Part shown: positions 55,347-64,000 of the stretch, piece by piece
How positions within the stretch are numbered: the stretch's first letter is position 1
Layout of the letters: every line of letters starts with the position of its first letter
Assembly (NCBI GenBank): GCA_025360815.1
Contig: JANYBL010000044.1
Location: forward strand, 1-64,000
Source: Burkholderiales bacterium
Lineage (GTDB): Bacteria > Pseudomonadota > Gammaproteobacteria > Burkholderiales > Usitatibacteraceae
Length of the DNA stretch: 64,000 nucleotides
Direction: 5' to 3'
The notes under the pieces: generated by a model
Told to the model about the DNA's origin: nothing
The model's database searches: none
What the model saw: only the letters and a program-made list of their open reading frames with translations
Position numbers and translations under genes: made by a program

Positions 55347-57620
55347 ATGAACGCTAAGTTTGACATTAAGAAGATATGGACGAAGTATTTTTCGTCGATT
55401 AACGTCTTTATCCGCGCAGGGTTGGGCATCGGAATTGTGGGGTTGTTCGTATTGAATTATATGTTTGGCGAACCGCTCACCTTCTTTCAGCGGCTTGAAT
55501 TGCAGACTTACGACACAAGGCTCCGCGCCACCATGCCGGAAAAAATTGACCCGCGTATCGTCATCATTGATATTGACGAAAAAAGCTTATCTGCTGAGGG
55601 CCGTTGGCCGTGGGGGCGCGATAAAATTGCAGCCCTGACCCGACAATTATTCGATCCCTATAAAACAAAGGTAGTCGGCTTCGACGTTTTTTTCGCCGAG
55701 CCCGATACAAGCTCTGGCTTGGCAAAATTAGAAGCGCTGAGCAAAGACGCGCTCAAGTCGAACACCGATTTTCAAGAAAAACTCGCCGAAATTCGTCCAT
55801 CTCTTGATTACGATAAACAGTTCGCCGAGGAAATCGGCAGGCACTCCGTTGTTTTATCGTTCGCGCCCAGCAATGATCGGAATAGCGAACTGACGAAGCT
55901 TGAGATTGGCGTTTTGCCGACACCAACGTTTTCAACAGCTACGTTCAGCGGCAAACCGTTCTCGACGCCAAGATTCACTGGTTTTAGCGCCAATCTCAAA
56001 GAATTCCAAGCAGCGGCTTCCGCCACTGGACATATTTTGCCGCTGATTGATTTTGACGGTGTACTTCGACGAGTACCAACGTTTGTGCAGTATAAAGACG
56101 CATATTACGAATCGTTATCTATTGCGACATACAGAGCTTTCCTTGATAACGAGCCCATCATCGTCAATATGCGAAAGGATGACGAAGGCGATGGCCGCCT
56201 GCGCTTAGATAACGTGAGCTTCGGCAAAAAAACGGTTATTTCTCTGGATGACGACGGCACGGCATTGATTCCGTATCGAGGCAAGAATCCGATGTATCGT
56301 TATATTTCAGCGACGGATGTCATTCAAGGAAAACTAACGCCCGGTGAACTCGACGGAAAAATTGCGTTGGTTGGAACATCCGCTGCTGGCTTGTTCGATT
56401 TGCGAAATACCCCCGTCGGCGAGATTTATCCGGGCGTTGAGGCGCATGCCAACTTGTTATCTGGTTATTTGGATAACAACATCAAACGCCGTCCCCACTT
56501 TGAATTCGCGATCAAAATCTGGATCGTCTTGGCGATAGGTATCGCGCTGGCTTTGGCCTTGGTTAAACTCAATCCGCTCTGGTCAACCGTGACTGTCGCC
56601 CTAACCGCTGCGGCGGTGATCGGGTTTAATATGTATTGGTGGAGCACCAATCTTGTTCTGCCTCTTGCCATGCCACTTTTGTTGATAGGCGCATTGTATT
56701 TATTCAATATGGCCTACGGCTTCTTCATCGAGGCGCGCTCTAAGCGCCAAATCACCGGCATCTTCGGGACTTATGTGCCCAAAGAGTTGGTGGAAGAAAT
56801 GGCGAAAAATCCGACCAACTATTCGACCAAAGGTGAAAGCCGCGATATGACGGTGTTGTTTTCGGATATTCGTAGCTTCACCTCGATCTCTGAAGGGCTA
56901 TCGCCGACGGAATTGACGGCAATGATGAACGATTATCTGACCGACATGACACAGACGATTCAGACACAACGCGGCACAATTGACAAATACATCGGTGACG
57001 CGATCATGGCGTTTTGGGGTGCGCCAGTCACCGATGAAAAGCACGCCGAACATGCGCTGCTGTCGGCATTGGCGATGCAAAAACGCATCAAAGAAATTGG
57101 CCCTGCGTATATCAAGCGCGGCTGGCCAAAGTTAGAAATTGGCGTAGGCTTGAATTGCGGTGTGATGAACGTCGGCGACATGGGCTCGACATTTCGACGC
57201 GCCTACACCGTGATGGGCGATGCCGTAAATTTGGCAGCGCGTTTGGAAGGTCAAACTAAGGAATATGGTGTCGGCATTTTGGTGTCGGAAAACATCGTGA
57301 ACGCCGTGCCAAGCGTGGTCTATCGCGAGCTGGATCGGATTCGTGTGAAGGGCAAACTGGAGCCGATTAGCATTTATGAACCCGTGGGCATGAAGGGCGA
57401 GATCGTCGAGCAGGTGTTGAACGAGATTGATCGCTTCCACCGGGCGCTGGATCGTTATAAAGAGCAACGCTGGGACGATGCTGAACAAATATTGACCGCC
57501 CTCTCACACGCCGACCCATCGCGCAAAGCGTACAAGGTTTATTTGCAGCGTATCGCCAATTTCAAACTCAACCCTCCAGGCAAGAATTGGGACGGCGTGT
57601 TTGTCGCGACGACGAAATAA
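55347..57620 (+). CDS. CHASE2-domain adenylate cyclase
   Basis: The ATG giving MNAKFDIKKIW is chosen because GGAG precedes it by eight bases. The product is 757 residues. One membrane helix (about 22-40) precedes a periplasmic CHASE2 domain (about 45-390) with RIVIIDIDEKSLSAEGRWPW, VVGFDVFFAEPD and KIALVGTSAAGLFDLR. Three membrane helices follow (about 395-470), then a class III cyclase domain (about 500-690): VLFSDIRSFTSISEG, KYIGDAIMAFWGAP with the metal Asp residues, and YTVMGDAVNLAARLEG. The Lys in DKYIGD fits ATP use. It would turn a periplasmic signal into cAMP. About 65 C-terminal residues form a helical tail (VEQVLNEIDRFHRALDRYKE). Confidence 0.94.
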   Translation: MNAKFDIKKIWTKYFSSINVFIRAGLGIGIVGLFVLNYMFGEPLTFFQRLELQTYDTRLRATMPEKIDPRIVIIDIDEKSLSAEGRWPWGRDKIAALTRQLFDPYKTKVVGFDVFFAEPDTSSGLAKLEALSKDALKSNTDFQEKLAEIRPSLDYDKQFAEEIGRHSVVLSFAPSNDRNSELTKLEIGVLPTPTFSTATFSGKPFSTPRFTGFSANLKEFQAAASATGHILPLIDFDGVLRRVPTFVQYKDAYYESLSIATYRAFLDNEPIIVNMRKDDEGDGRLRLDNVSFGKKTVISLDDDGTALIPYRGKNPMYRYISATDVIQGKLTPGELDGKIALVGTSAAGLFDLRNTPVGEIYPGVEAHANLLSGYLDNNIKRRPHFEFAIKIWIVLAIGIALALALVKLNPLWSTVTVALTAAAVIGFNMYWWSTNLVLPLAMPLLLIGALYLFNMAYGFFIEARSKRQITGIFGTYVPKELVEEMAKNPTNYSTKGESRDMTVLFSDIRSFTSISEGLSPTELTAMMNDYLTDMTQTIQTQRGTIDKYIGDAIMAFWGAPVTDEKHAEHALLSALAMQKRIKEIGPAYIKRGWPKLEIGVGLNCGVMNVGDMGSTFRRAYTVMGDAVNLAARLEGQTKEYGVGILVSENIVNAVPSVVYRELDRIRVKGKLEPISIYEPVGMKGEIVEQVLNEIDRFHRALDRYKEQRWDDAEQILTALSHADPSRKAYKVYLQRIANFKLNPPGKNWDGVFVATTK

Positions 57621-57827
57621 TTATATGAGCACAGCAAAGTGATTTTTGAAACCCTAGTGGCGTGGTTAGGGTGAGGGAAGTGCCGAACGAAGCCTCGCGC
57701 GCAGTCGAGTGCGTAGAACAAGCGCTGCAGTATTTTTCTCATGCCTAAAGCCTCACCTTCTGAGCCCCACACCGCTCATCGTTCATCCCTCATCCCTCAT
57801 CCCGCCCCCTCATTCTTGCCCCCGCCG

Positions 57828-58880
57828 ATGATCACTTACCCACACCTCACCCCACCAGCACCCGGCGAATCGATTCTGGTTGCGCCCGGCATTTACTGGA
57901 TACGGATGCCGTTACCGTTTAAGTTGGATCATATTAATTTATGGCTGCTTGAAGATAACGACGCAGAGACCGGCGAGGGATGGACCATCGTCGATACCGG
58001 CTATGGCATCGCCACCACCCATGCGATTTGGGAAGGGCATTTTGATGAGACCATGCGCGGCCTGCCAGTGAAGCGGATTATTGTGACGCACTATCATCCC
58101 GATCATGTCGGCTGTGCAGCTTGGCTGCATGAGCGCACCGGTGCTGCCTTGTGGATGACCGCAACAGAATATTTGTCGGCACACGCAGCCGTTGAGGATA
58201 CAGCGGGCTTTGATAACGCCAATTCAGCACAGCTTTTTTTAGCACACGGGCTGGCGAAGATTCGCCCAGATTTTGCAGCAGCACAGAATGAGCGTAGTGG
58301 CGGCTACAAACGCGGCGTGCCGAGCGTTCCCAAGCAATTTAATCGCATAATGGCCGGCGATTCCCTTCGTATCGGCCACCGCGAGTGGCGCATCATCACA
58401 GCATTTGGCCATGCGCCTGAACATGCGACGCTATTTTCAGCGGACGACAACGTGCTGATTTCCGGCGATCAAGTGTTACCGCGCATCACCACCAATGTCG
58501 GGGTGTGGGGAAATCAGCCCGAGGCAAATCCCCTTAAACAGTTTCTGGACAGTAATCAACAATTCTTGTCGTTGCCTGATGCGACGCTGGTATTGCCATC
58601 CCATGATCGGGTGTTCAACGGATTGCGCGAGCGCGTCAACGAATTGGCTGCCCATCACGCGGCGCGGCTGATTGAGTTGATGTCCGCCATTCATGAACCG
58701 AAATCAGCCGCCGAGATTTTGCCGGTGCTATTTAAACGCGAGCTCGACAATCACCAACTTGTATTTGCAATCGGGGAGGCGATCGCGCATTTACATTTTC
58801 TTTGGTTTGCGGGGCGTGCCAAACGTAGCAAAGGCGCGGACGGTGTTTTCCTATTTCAGGCGGTTCCAGGGTCGTACTAA
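57828..58880 (+). CDS. MBL-fold metallo-hydrolase
   Basis: The start is the ATG giving MITYPHLTPPAPGES; an ATG 29 codons upstream would add a low-complexity leader encoded by CATCCCT repeats. The 350-residue protein has the metallo-beta-lactamase metal motif IIVTHYHPDHVGCAAWL, GHAPEHATLFSADDNVLISG with Asp ligand in GDQVLP, and LPSHDRVFNGL. The N-terminal strand includes PFKLDHINLWLLED. It resembles the glyoxalase II/ hydroxyacylglutathione-hydrolase-like clade with an added C-terminal helical part. The substrate is unknown. It lies 207 bp after the cyclase gene. Confidence 0.85.
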   Translation: MITYPHLTPPAPGESILVAPGIYWIRMPLPFKLDHINLWLLEDNDAETGEGWTIVDTGYGIATTHAIWEGHFDETMRGLPVKRIIVTHYHPDHVGCAAWLHERTGAALWMTATEYLSAHAAVEDTAGFDNANSAQLFLAHGLAKIRPDFAAAQNERSGGYKRGVPSVPKQFNRIMAGDSLRIGHREWRIITAFGHAPEHATLFSADDNVLISGDQVLPRITTNVGVWGNQPEANPLKQFLDSNQQFLSLPDATLVLPSHDRVFNGLRERVNELAAHHAARLIELMSAIHEPKSAAEILPVLFKRELDNHQLVFAIGEAIAHLHFLWFAGRAKRSKGADGVFLFQAVPGSY

Positions 58881-58954
58881 CCTCACCAGAACACCCGGGG
58901 ACATCCTAAAATGGAAGCATCGACCAAGCACTAATCCACTAGTCCAATAGTCCG

Positions 58955-61462
58955 TTAGTCCTCAGGCGCTTCGATCATCGGCAATTTCACCGTGAACGTT
59001 GTCCCACGCTTATCGCCTTGAAATGCGGCCACTTTGCTCGACACCGCGATTGTGCCGCCATGACGCAATACCACCGTTTTGACAAAAACCAGTCCTAAAC
59101 CAATACCATCTTCCTCCGGCTGACCTTCTTGCCGAATCCGCGCGAAGCGGGTGAACAACTTGTTCGCATCGACGTCGGCGATACCGTAGCCTTGGTCGAT
59201 GATGTCAACAAACCACATGGGTGGTATGGCGCGATTCAAGCTCAAACGACAGGTTACGGAGGTCTGAGGCGGGCTGTATTTGGTTGCGTTTGAGAGCAGA
59301 TTCATCAAGACGCGGGTGAGCAGATCGCGATCTCCATTCACCCATGCTTCGGCAGCGGGCATATCGTTAGTGATCTTGATACTTTTAGCCGTGGCCAACG
59401 TCCTTGCTTCCTCAGTAGCATCAAGCAGGAGCTCGCTCAAATCTAGCGGCTCGAAATCTTGCGGCTTGGATCGCTCGGCTTTGGCGAGACGCAAAAAATC
59501 ATCCGCTAACGTGAGTGTGCGGCGCGCGTAGCGGCCAATACGGTCATTGAGCTTTGCGCTGGGCATGCTGCTGGGATCTTCGCGCTGCATTTCGAGCAGC
59601 GTCAAAATAGAGGCTTGCGGGGAGCGCATATCATGCGACAAAAACCGAAGCGCTTCATCGCGACGACGCTCCGATTCCCGCAGCGGCGAAATATCAGTAA
59701 TCGTCACAATCGTCGCTGTATGCAAACCAATATCGGAAAACGATGGCGCGATTTGCACCAGATATTCAAGATCATCGACGCCAATTGCTTCCACCGTAAT
59801 GGCCCGGGTATCATCAGCGACATTGGCCCAAAGTCCTCGCCAGTCGTGGCTTTCGTGATGTTGGATCGTGGACATTAGTTCAAAAACGTCGCGGCCTTCG
59901 AGTGGTTGTTGCTTGGGTTCGCCGGGTGTCGATTCAATCACGGTTCCGAACAATTTATCCGCACTGGTGTTGGCCAGTAGCACATTGCCATTAAAATCTG
60001 TGACGAGAGCCGCCTCAGGCAGGCTCTCCAATGAATTCACGACAAAGCGGTTCAGACTGCGCAAGCGCTGTGTCGCCGCACGCAACGCAACGATACGCTG
60101 CTCGACGACATCAGGAACGAACACGTTTGATGAATGTGTTGGCTGCGTCACGCGCTGCGGCATCAATACCGACCCGCCTTTGGGTGCAATCACGCGCGCC
60201 GCCTCGGGTGTAAACACGCTCGGCTCCTGTTCAAGTGTCAAGAGTTCTTCGTTCAAATAATTTTGGGTGGCCTCCAATTTTCGCCAACTCCAAAGCGGGT
60301 AAGCCAAGACGATACACAGCAGCAACGGAACGGGCGGTATCCAGACCGAGGCATAGCGAAATAACAACAAAACAGTAAAGAATACCGCCGCGATAAGCAA
60401 GGCTGTCAGCGCAATCGCTTGTTGTGGCGTGAGCCACAAATAGGCGAGCAGCATCATTAAGACGGCGGTCACTGTCAACAATGCTGCAGCCCACATCGGC
60501 ATGATTCGAAGATCAATCCCTTCGCGCAAGCCTTGCAGCACATTGGCGTGAATCTCGATCCCCGACATGGCACGGTCGAATCCTGAAACCGGCGTCGGAA
60601 ATTCATCACCCGAACCGCTGACGGTCATACCGATCAACACAATCTTGTCTTTGAACGCCGCCGCCGGATAGTCGCCGCTCAATACTGAAAAATACGGCAG
60701 CGGCATAAAATGCCCCGGCGGCCCCGCATAAGGAATGAGATAAGCATGATCGGTCGCCCATACGGCACCGCGCCGTACGGACTGCTTGCCTGCCACGCCC
60801 GCACTTGTCGATTGAGCCGTTTCACCGGGTAACCCGGTTCGCGCCGACCAAATCGCGGGGTCAGCGACCGACAAGGCCGCCAGCGCCAACAAATCGTAGC
60901 GGGGCTTGGTCATCCCGGCACGTAAAAATACCTGGCGCACCACGCCATCTTTGTCGAGCTGTGACGCGATATGCCCTAGCCTTGCAGCACCGTTGGCAAA
61001 AGCCGGGATAGGTTCGGATTCGCCAGACAACCCATCAATACTGATGCGCGCGGTTAAGGGCAACACGACGCGCTGATTGCGCAAAATAGACGCTGCGAGG
61101 ACATCGTCACTCGTCGGATCGCGCTGGTCAGGTTCCGACAAAATCACGTCGAGCGCAACGGCTTTAGCGCCCGCTTCGGTAAGGCGATCAATCAACGTTG
61201 CATGGATATTGCGCCGCCACGGCCAACGTCCAATCTGACGAAGGCTTTCCTCGTCGATACCGATAATCACAATTTCGGGTAGTACTGGCCGCTGCCAAAG
61301 GGCAATCGCTTGGTCGTAAAGTGTTTGGTCAAGCCTTGAAAACCATTCACCACGCATCGCGACCAGCGCTGTTGTGGTGAGAAAAAATGCGATGATCAGC
61401 CACTCGCGAATGACTGGATGCCGCATCGTGTTCAGCAAATTGGTCTTATCGAGGCGCATCAA
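58955..61462 (-). CDS. CHASE2-domain sensor histidine kinase
   Basis: The 835-residue protein has one N-terminal membrane helix (about 18-36), a periplasmic CHASE2 domain (about 45-320) with EIVIIGIDEESLRQIGRWPW, AVALDVILSEPDQRD and KDKIVLIGMTVSG, and three membrane helices (about 325-395). A PAS-like segment (about 475-590, AALVTDFNGNVLLANTSADK) leads to the HisKA box FLSHDMRSPQASILTLLEM (His near 609). The ATPase domain has LMNLLSNATKYSP (N box, about 724), IDQGYGIAD (G1) and EDGIGLGLVFVKTVVLRHGG (G2). It autophosphorylates and most likely drives the response regulator at the right edge of the window. Confidence 0.94.
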   Translation of the reverse strand: MMRLDKTNLLNTMRHPVIREWLIIAFFLTTTALVAMRGEWFSRLDQTLYDQAIALWQRPVLPEIVIIGIDEESLRQIGRWPWRRNIHATLIDRLTEAGAKAVALDVILSEPDQRDPTSDDVLAASILRNQRVVLPLTARISIDGLSGESEPIPAFANGAARLGHIASQLDKDGVVRQVFLRAGMTKPRYDLLALAALSVADPAIWSARTGLPGETAQSTSAGVAGKQSVRRGAVWATDHAYLIPYAGPPGHFMPLPYFSVLSGDYPAAAFKDKIVLIGMTVSGSGDEFPTPVSGFDRAMSGIEIHANVLQGLREGIDLRIMPMWAAALLTVTAVLMMLLAYLWLTPQQAIALTALLIAAVFFTVLLLFRYASVWIPPVPLLLCIVLAYPLWSWRKLEATQNYLNEELLTLEQEPSVFTPEAARVIAPKGGSVLMPQRVTQPTHSSNVFVPDVVEQRIVALRAATQRLRSLNRFVVNSLESLPEAALVTDFNGNVLLANTSADKLFGTVIESTPGEPKQQPLEGRDVFELMSTIQHHESHDWRGLWANVADDTRAITVEAIGVDDLEYLVQIAPSFSDIGLHTATIVTITDISPLRESERRRDEALRFLSHDMRSPQASILTLLEMQREDPSSMPSAKLNDRIGRYARRTLTLADDFLRLAKAERSKPQDFEPLDLSELLLDATEEARTLATAKSIKITNDMPAAEAWVNGDRDLLTRVLMNLLSNATKYSPPQTSVTCRLSLNRAIPPMWFVDIIDQGYGIADVDANKLFTRFARIRQEGQPEEDGIGLGLVFVKTVVLRHGGTIAVSSKVAAFQGDKRGTTFTVKLPMIEAPED

Positions 61463-61575
61463 TCAGGCGGAATCCGACTGCTCTCACGGCCACAACCATC
61501 TGCATCGATAGCGCGGTGACGACAGGGGTGGCACGCGGAGAACCCCAATTTAAGATCATACTTGGCGGGGTACCG

Positions 61576-63411
61576 CTACAGGCCTAGTATCGGTAAACCA
61601 AACATCAGCAACCACCATTGCGAAGCATAGATTTCTACCTGCTGTGTTTCGCTCCAGGGTCCTTTGAATCCCTCAAACCGCGCGGGTTGAGTAGCCAGAA
61701 CCGCTTCGCTGGACGATTTATCGACGTTGGTATTCATGCTTATATTCGCGCTGCCCCCGACGTTCGGCGGAACATCAACCGCCCGTACCCGGATGTAATA
61801 AACATTTTTGCTCAGGCGATCCGCGACGACCTCTGGCTTATCGACAATACGATCAATCACGATGTCGGTAAAACGATCGTTACGCGAAAGTTGGAACTGG
61901 TAAAACTGACCACCGGATTGACCAGACTCCTTCACGCCGCCCCATGAAAAACGCGCTTCATTGCCCTTGACGCGCGGGACCGCAAGTATTGCTTTCGCAT
62001 CACGCGCGGCAAAAGCTTGTGCATCGCTAAACGGACCCACATCGCCATTACCGCGAACACTCGCAACTCGCCATTGATATTGGCCTGGCGTTAACCCAGC
62101 ATCTAGCGAAAAGGCCGTGCCCGTGATGACACGTTTATCGACCAGCGGCGCAGCAAATTGAGATTTTCCATCACGATCAAGTTGACGATCGATCTGAATC
62201 TGATAGGCCACAGCCTCTTTGGTTTCGGCCCATTCAAATCGGCCCGGCCCGGCCGGAACCTGCGCGTTCGGCGCAGGGGTTGCTAAAAACGGTGGCACCG
62301 GGGTTGCACGCACTTCAACCGTTTTAACGGCATCATTGCCCTCCAAGTCATTCTCATCGATACCGCGAATGCGTAAGTACAATTTTCCATCGGGCAGCGC
62401 AGCCAGTTCAATCATCGGCACCGCTGCTTGTGCATCTGCAATTAAATTATTGAAGTTAGCATCAGTCGCGACTTGACCGCGATAGCGCTTTGCCATTGCA
62501 AGCGCGGGAAATTGGAAACGCGTTTTGGCTGTCGGCGTTAACGCGGCAATGCCACTTAAATCTGGCGCTGGCAACAGGGCGATTGGCGCAGATGGCGGTT
62601 TACCGGCCTCCACCACAGACCCAAAGCCCGCTGGTAACGATAGCAGCTTCGGCTGCCCGCTGGATGACACGGCAACTGAACCCTCGACCACCTCACTTAA
62701 TGCGCGTGTGCCAGCTTCGTTGCCAGCGACTCGGAACACCGTTCCGCGCACACCCATGTTCGAGGTTGGCGTGCGAATTTCGTAGCGGCTGCTCGGTCCT
62801 TTTTGTTTCGCAACGGAGGTCTCGACGCGGCCCGATTCAAGCCTCACGACCGTATCCGCCACACCGCCGGTATTGGCTAACTGGCGGGCGTTCTCAAGCT
62901 GAATCGACGATTTTGATTGCACTTTTAAGATCGATCCGTCTGCCAAGCGAATACTGACAAAACCCGTATCACCAGTTTTTAATTTGTCGCCCTCTTTGAC
63001 CGCGCTGCCAACGGCCAGGGTACCGCTGCTCGCGGTGACGCTACCCTGCAACGCAATCACTTCCGCGTTCGCGAGCTCGGTACGCATTTGTGAAACGGGC
63101 ATCCGAATACGCGTGCCCACTGGAATGAGATTCGGATTGTCCACCTGATTGATTTTTTGCAACGCTTGCCAGTTATGCGTTTTGATTAGAAAGCGTTTGG
63201 CAATTTTGATTAGCGAATCGCCCCGCTCCGCAACATGCGTATAGAAACTTTCTTCGGCATGGCTGGCAGTGGTGAAGAACAATATGCTGAGTAACAGCAT
63301 GCCGAACGATAATCCGCAGCCGCGCGAGAACGAGCCCGCAAAAAAATTAGCGGCAACAATACGGCCCCCGGGTTTCGGCAACGGCACTGAGGCAGGCGTA
63401 AATTCGGGCAT
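61576..63411 (-). CDS. periplasmic FecR/LysM-domain protein
   Basis: The 611-residue protein has an export or anchor segment (about 33-52, GLSFGMLLLSILFFTTASHA), one LysM domain (about 57-107, YTHVAERGDSLIKIAKRFLI then NPNLIPVGTRIRMP) and a FecR-type domain (about 115-265) with ALQGSVTASSGTLAVGSAVK, TGDTGFVSIRLADGS and SNMGVRGTVFRV. Three or more beta-sandwich repeats follow (about 290-580). The C-terminus is strongly hydrophobic (QWWLLMFGLPILGL). LysM suggests peptidoglycan binding. It lies directly upstream of the CHASE2 kinase gene (113 bp), which implies a shared signalling role. Confidence 0.88.
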   Translation of the reverse strand: MPEFTPASVPLPKPGGRIVAANFFAGSFSRGCGLSFGMLLLSILFFTTASHAEESFYTHVAERGDSLIKIAKRFLIKTHNWQALQKINQVDNPNLIPVGTRIRMPVSQMRTELANAEVIALQGSVTASSGTLAVGSAVKEGDKLKTGDTGFVSIRLADGSILKVQSKSSIQLENARQLANTGGVADTVVRLESGRVETSVAKQKGPSSRYEIRTPTSNMGVRGTVFRVAGNEAGTRALSEVVEGSVAVSSSGQPKLLSLPAGFGSVVEAGKPPSAPIALLPAPDLSGIAALTPTAKTRFQFPALAMAKRYRGQVATDANFNNLIADAQAAVPMIELAALPDGKLYLRIRGIDENDLEGNDAVKTVEVRATPVPPFLATPAPNAQVPAGPGRFEWAETKEAVAYQIQIDRQLDRDGKSQFAAPLVDKRVITGTAFSLDAGLTPGQYQWRVASVRGNGDVGPFSDAQAFAARDAKAILAVPRVKGNEARFSWGGVKESGQSGGQFYQFQLSRNDRFTDIVIDRIVDKPEVVADRLSKNVYYIRVRAVDVPPNVGGSANISMNTNVDKSSSEAVLATQPARFEGFKGPWSETQQVEIYASQWWLLMFGLPILGL

Positions 63412-63823
63412 TGCGGTCTCTTTGAAAAGTATCGTTGGGCAATCGATTGGCGCCTCGGACGCGCTGGCCGACCGCGCGAGGGCGAATCAGGGATGTCGCA
63501 CACGCAACTGATGAATTAAGGCATAAAATCGAGGCGCATAGTCGTTTTTTACAAAAAATCACATTGGCAGCATTTTGGATGGCTTGTCGCTAATCACGCC
63601 AATCACGCCAATCGCGAGAATATCGGGAAAGGTGGCAATAGTGGCAGATGCAACAAGCCGTGACTAGGTCTGCGCATTTACGCGCTCGACCTCCCCAATA
63701 CTCACTGCCCCTTACACCTTACACCTTACCTCTTACCGACTACCCATTACCCATTACACATCGCGAGCGGAGCCGCAAAGCGAACTCATAAAGCGAGCCT
63801 CGAGAAAAGACTTCAAAGGAAGG
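63412..63823. other. intergenic region between FecR gene and response regulator
   Basis: No gene is supported. It contains short tandem repeats: AATCACGCC (63592-63609 and a partial third copy), CTTACAC (63711-63729) and TACCCAT (63741-63754). No terminator or promoter is clear. Confidence 0.5.
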
Positions 63824-64000
63824 TCAAGCCGATGGCTTTTCAGGCGTGGTGACACGCTCCAAGCGATAACCGAAATTATAAATGGGCATGAGTTTCACGC
63901 CGTTCTCGGTACCCAATTCCAATTTCTTGCGAACCCGGCTGACGTGGGTATCAACGGTTCGTGATTGGACTTCGCTGCTGCGTCCCCAAACGCTTTCAGA
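63824..64000 (-). CDS. OmpR/PhoB-family response regulator, C-terminal part only
   Basis: The last 58 codons are present; the gene continues past the right edge. They encode the winged-helix C-terminus: VWGRSSEVQSRTVDTHVSRV, RKKLELGTENGVKLMPIYNF and GYRLERV, ending TTPEKPSA. The recognition helix RTVDTHVSRVRKKL is typical of PhoB-like DNA-binding domains. It is the likely partner of the CHASE2 kinase and the first gene of the regulator-FecR-kinase set on the minus strand. Confidence 0.9.
   Translation of the reverse strand, partial: SESVWGRSSEVQSRTVDTHVSRVRKKLELGTENGVKLMPIYNFGYRLERVTTPEKPSA

Noticed and set aside
1-64000. CRISPR arrays, IS elements, integrases, prophage genes
   Set aside because: No spaced direct-repeat array, transposase or phage motif is visible. 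The repeats found are short and non-spaced.

Overview
The window looks like a chromosomal segment of a Gram-negative betaproteobacterium of moderate GC content. Supporting signs are an outer-membrane TonB-dependent receptor with a terminal Phe, the gene neighbourhood glnE / yhdP / nitrilase / tldD, an M48 peptidase next to a YjgN-type protein, an asparagine-synthase-like amidotransferase of the kind found with exosortase/PEP-CTERM systems, and several glycine-zipper envelope proteins. I see no phage, plasmid, integrase, IS or CRISPR signal, so this reads as core and lineage-specific chromosome. I do not assign a genus.

Layout. 1-5.5 kb (minus): an alpha/beta-hydrolase lipase cut by the window edge, an M48 metalloprotease, a YjgN/DUF898 membrane protein, tRNA-Val(GAC) with promoter and terminator, and a glycine-zipper protein. 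5.9-15.4 kb: a PH-domain membrane protein, a plus-strand operon for surface glycan (amidotransferase, GT4, GT9), then a minus-strand 1279-residue protein with three glycosyltransferase modules. 15.7-22.9 kb: PBP4-type DacB, a TonB-dependent receptor with a GTG start, an S66 LD-carboxypeptidase and a second glycine-zipper protein. 23.1-28.8 kb (plus): a valine/branched-chain catabolic operon (mmsA, a small membrane protein, mmsB, enoyl-CoA hydratase, 3-hydroxyisobutyryl-CoA hydrolase, FAH-family hydrolase). 28.9-29.8 kb: a secreted CHASE2-like protein without an output domain. 29.8-32.2 kb: an ABC exporter. 32.4-41.3 kb (minus): acyl-CoA dehydrogenase, etfA, etfB and a complete Liv-type ABC importer. 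41.4-51.5 kb: tldD, nitrilase, yhdP and, divergently, glnE. 51.7-54.9 kb (minus): a lipoprotein with an L,D-transpeptidase-like motif, an RluA-family pseudouridine synthase and TrhO. 55.3-64 kb: a CHASE2 adenylate cyclase and an MBL-fold hydrolase (plus), facing a minus-strand set of CHASE2 histidine kinase, FecR/LysM protein and a response regulator cut by the right edge.

How it fits together. The Liv importer, ETF, acyl-CoA dehydrogenase and mms genes plausibly form one uptake and oxidation route for branched-chain amino or acyl substrates, with ETF taking electrons from the dehydrogenase. The glycosyltransferases, DacB, S66 peptidase and YhdP concern the envelope. The right end is a sensory cluster in which the same periplasmic CHASE2 domain feeds a cAMP-type output and a two-component output, with a FecR/LysM periplasmic partner. 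Counting the free-standing protein near 29 kb, the window holds three CHASE2-type sensors. The most noteworthy sequence-level oddities are a lipase reading frame separated from the M48 gene by one in-frame TAG with no normal start codon, a Walker A Lys-to-Arg change in LivF, and a YhdP frame whose best Shine-Dalgarno points at an ATT codon.
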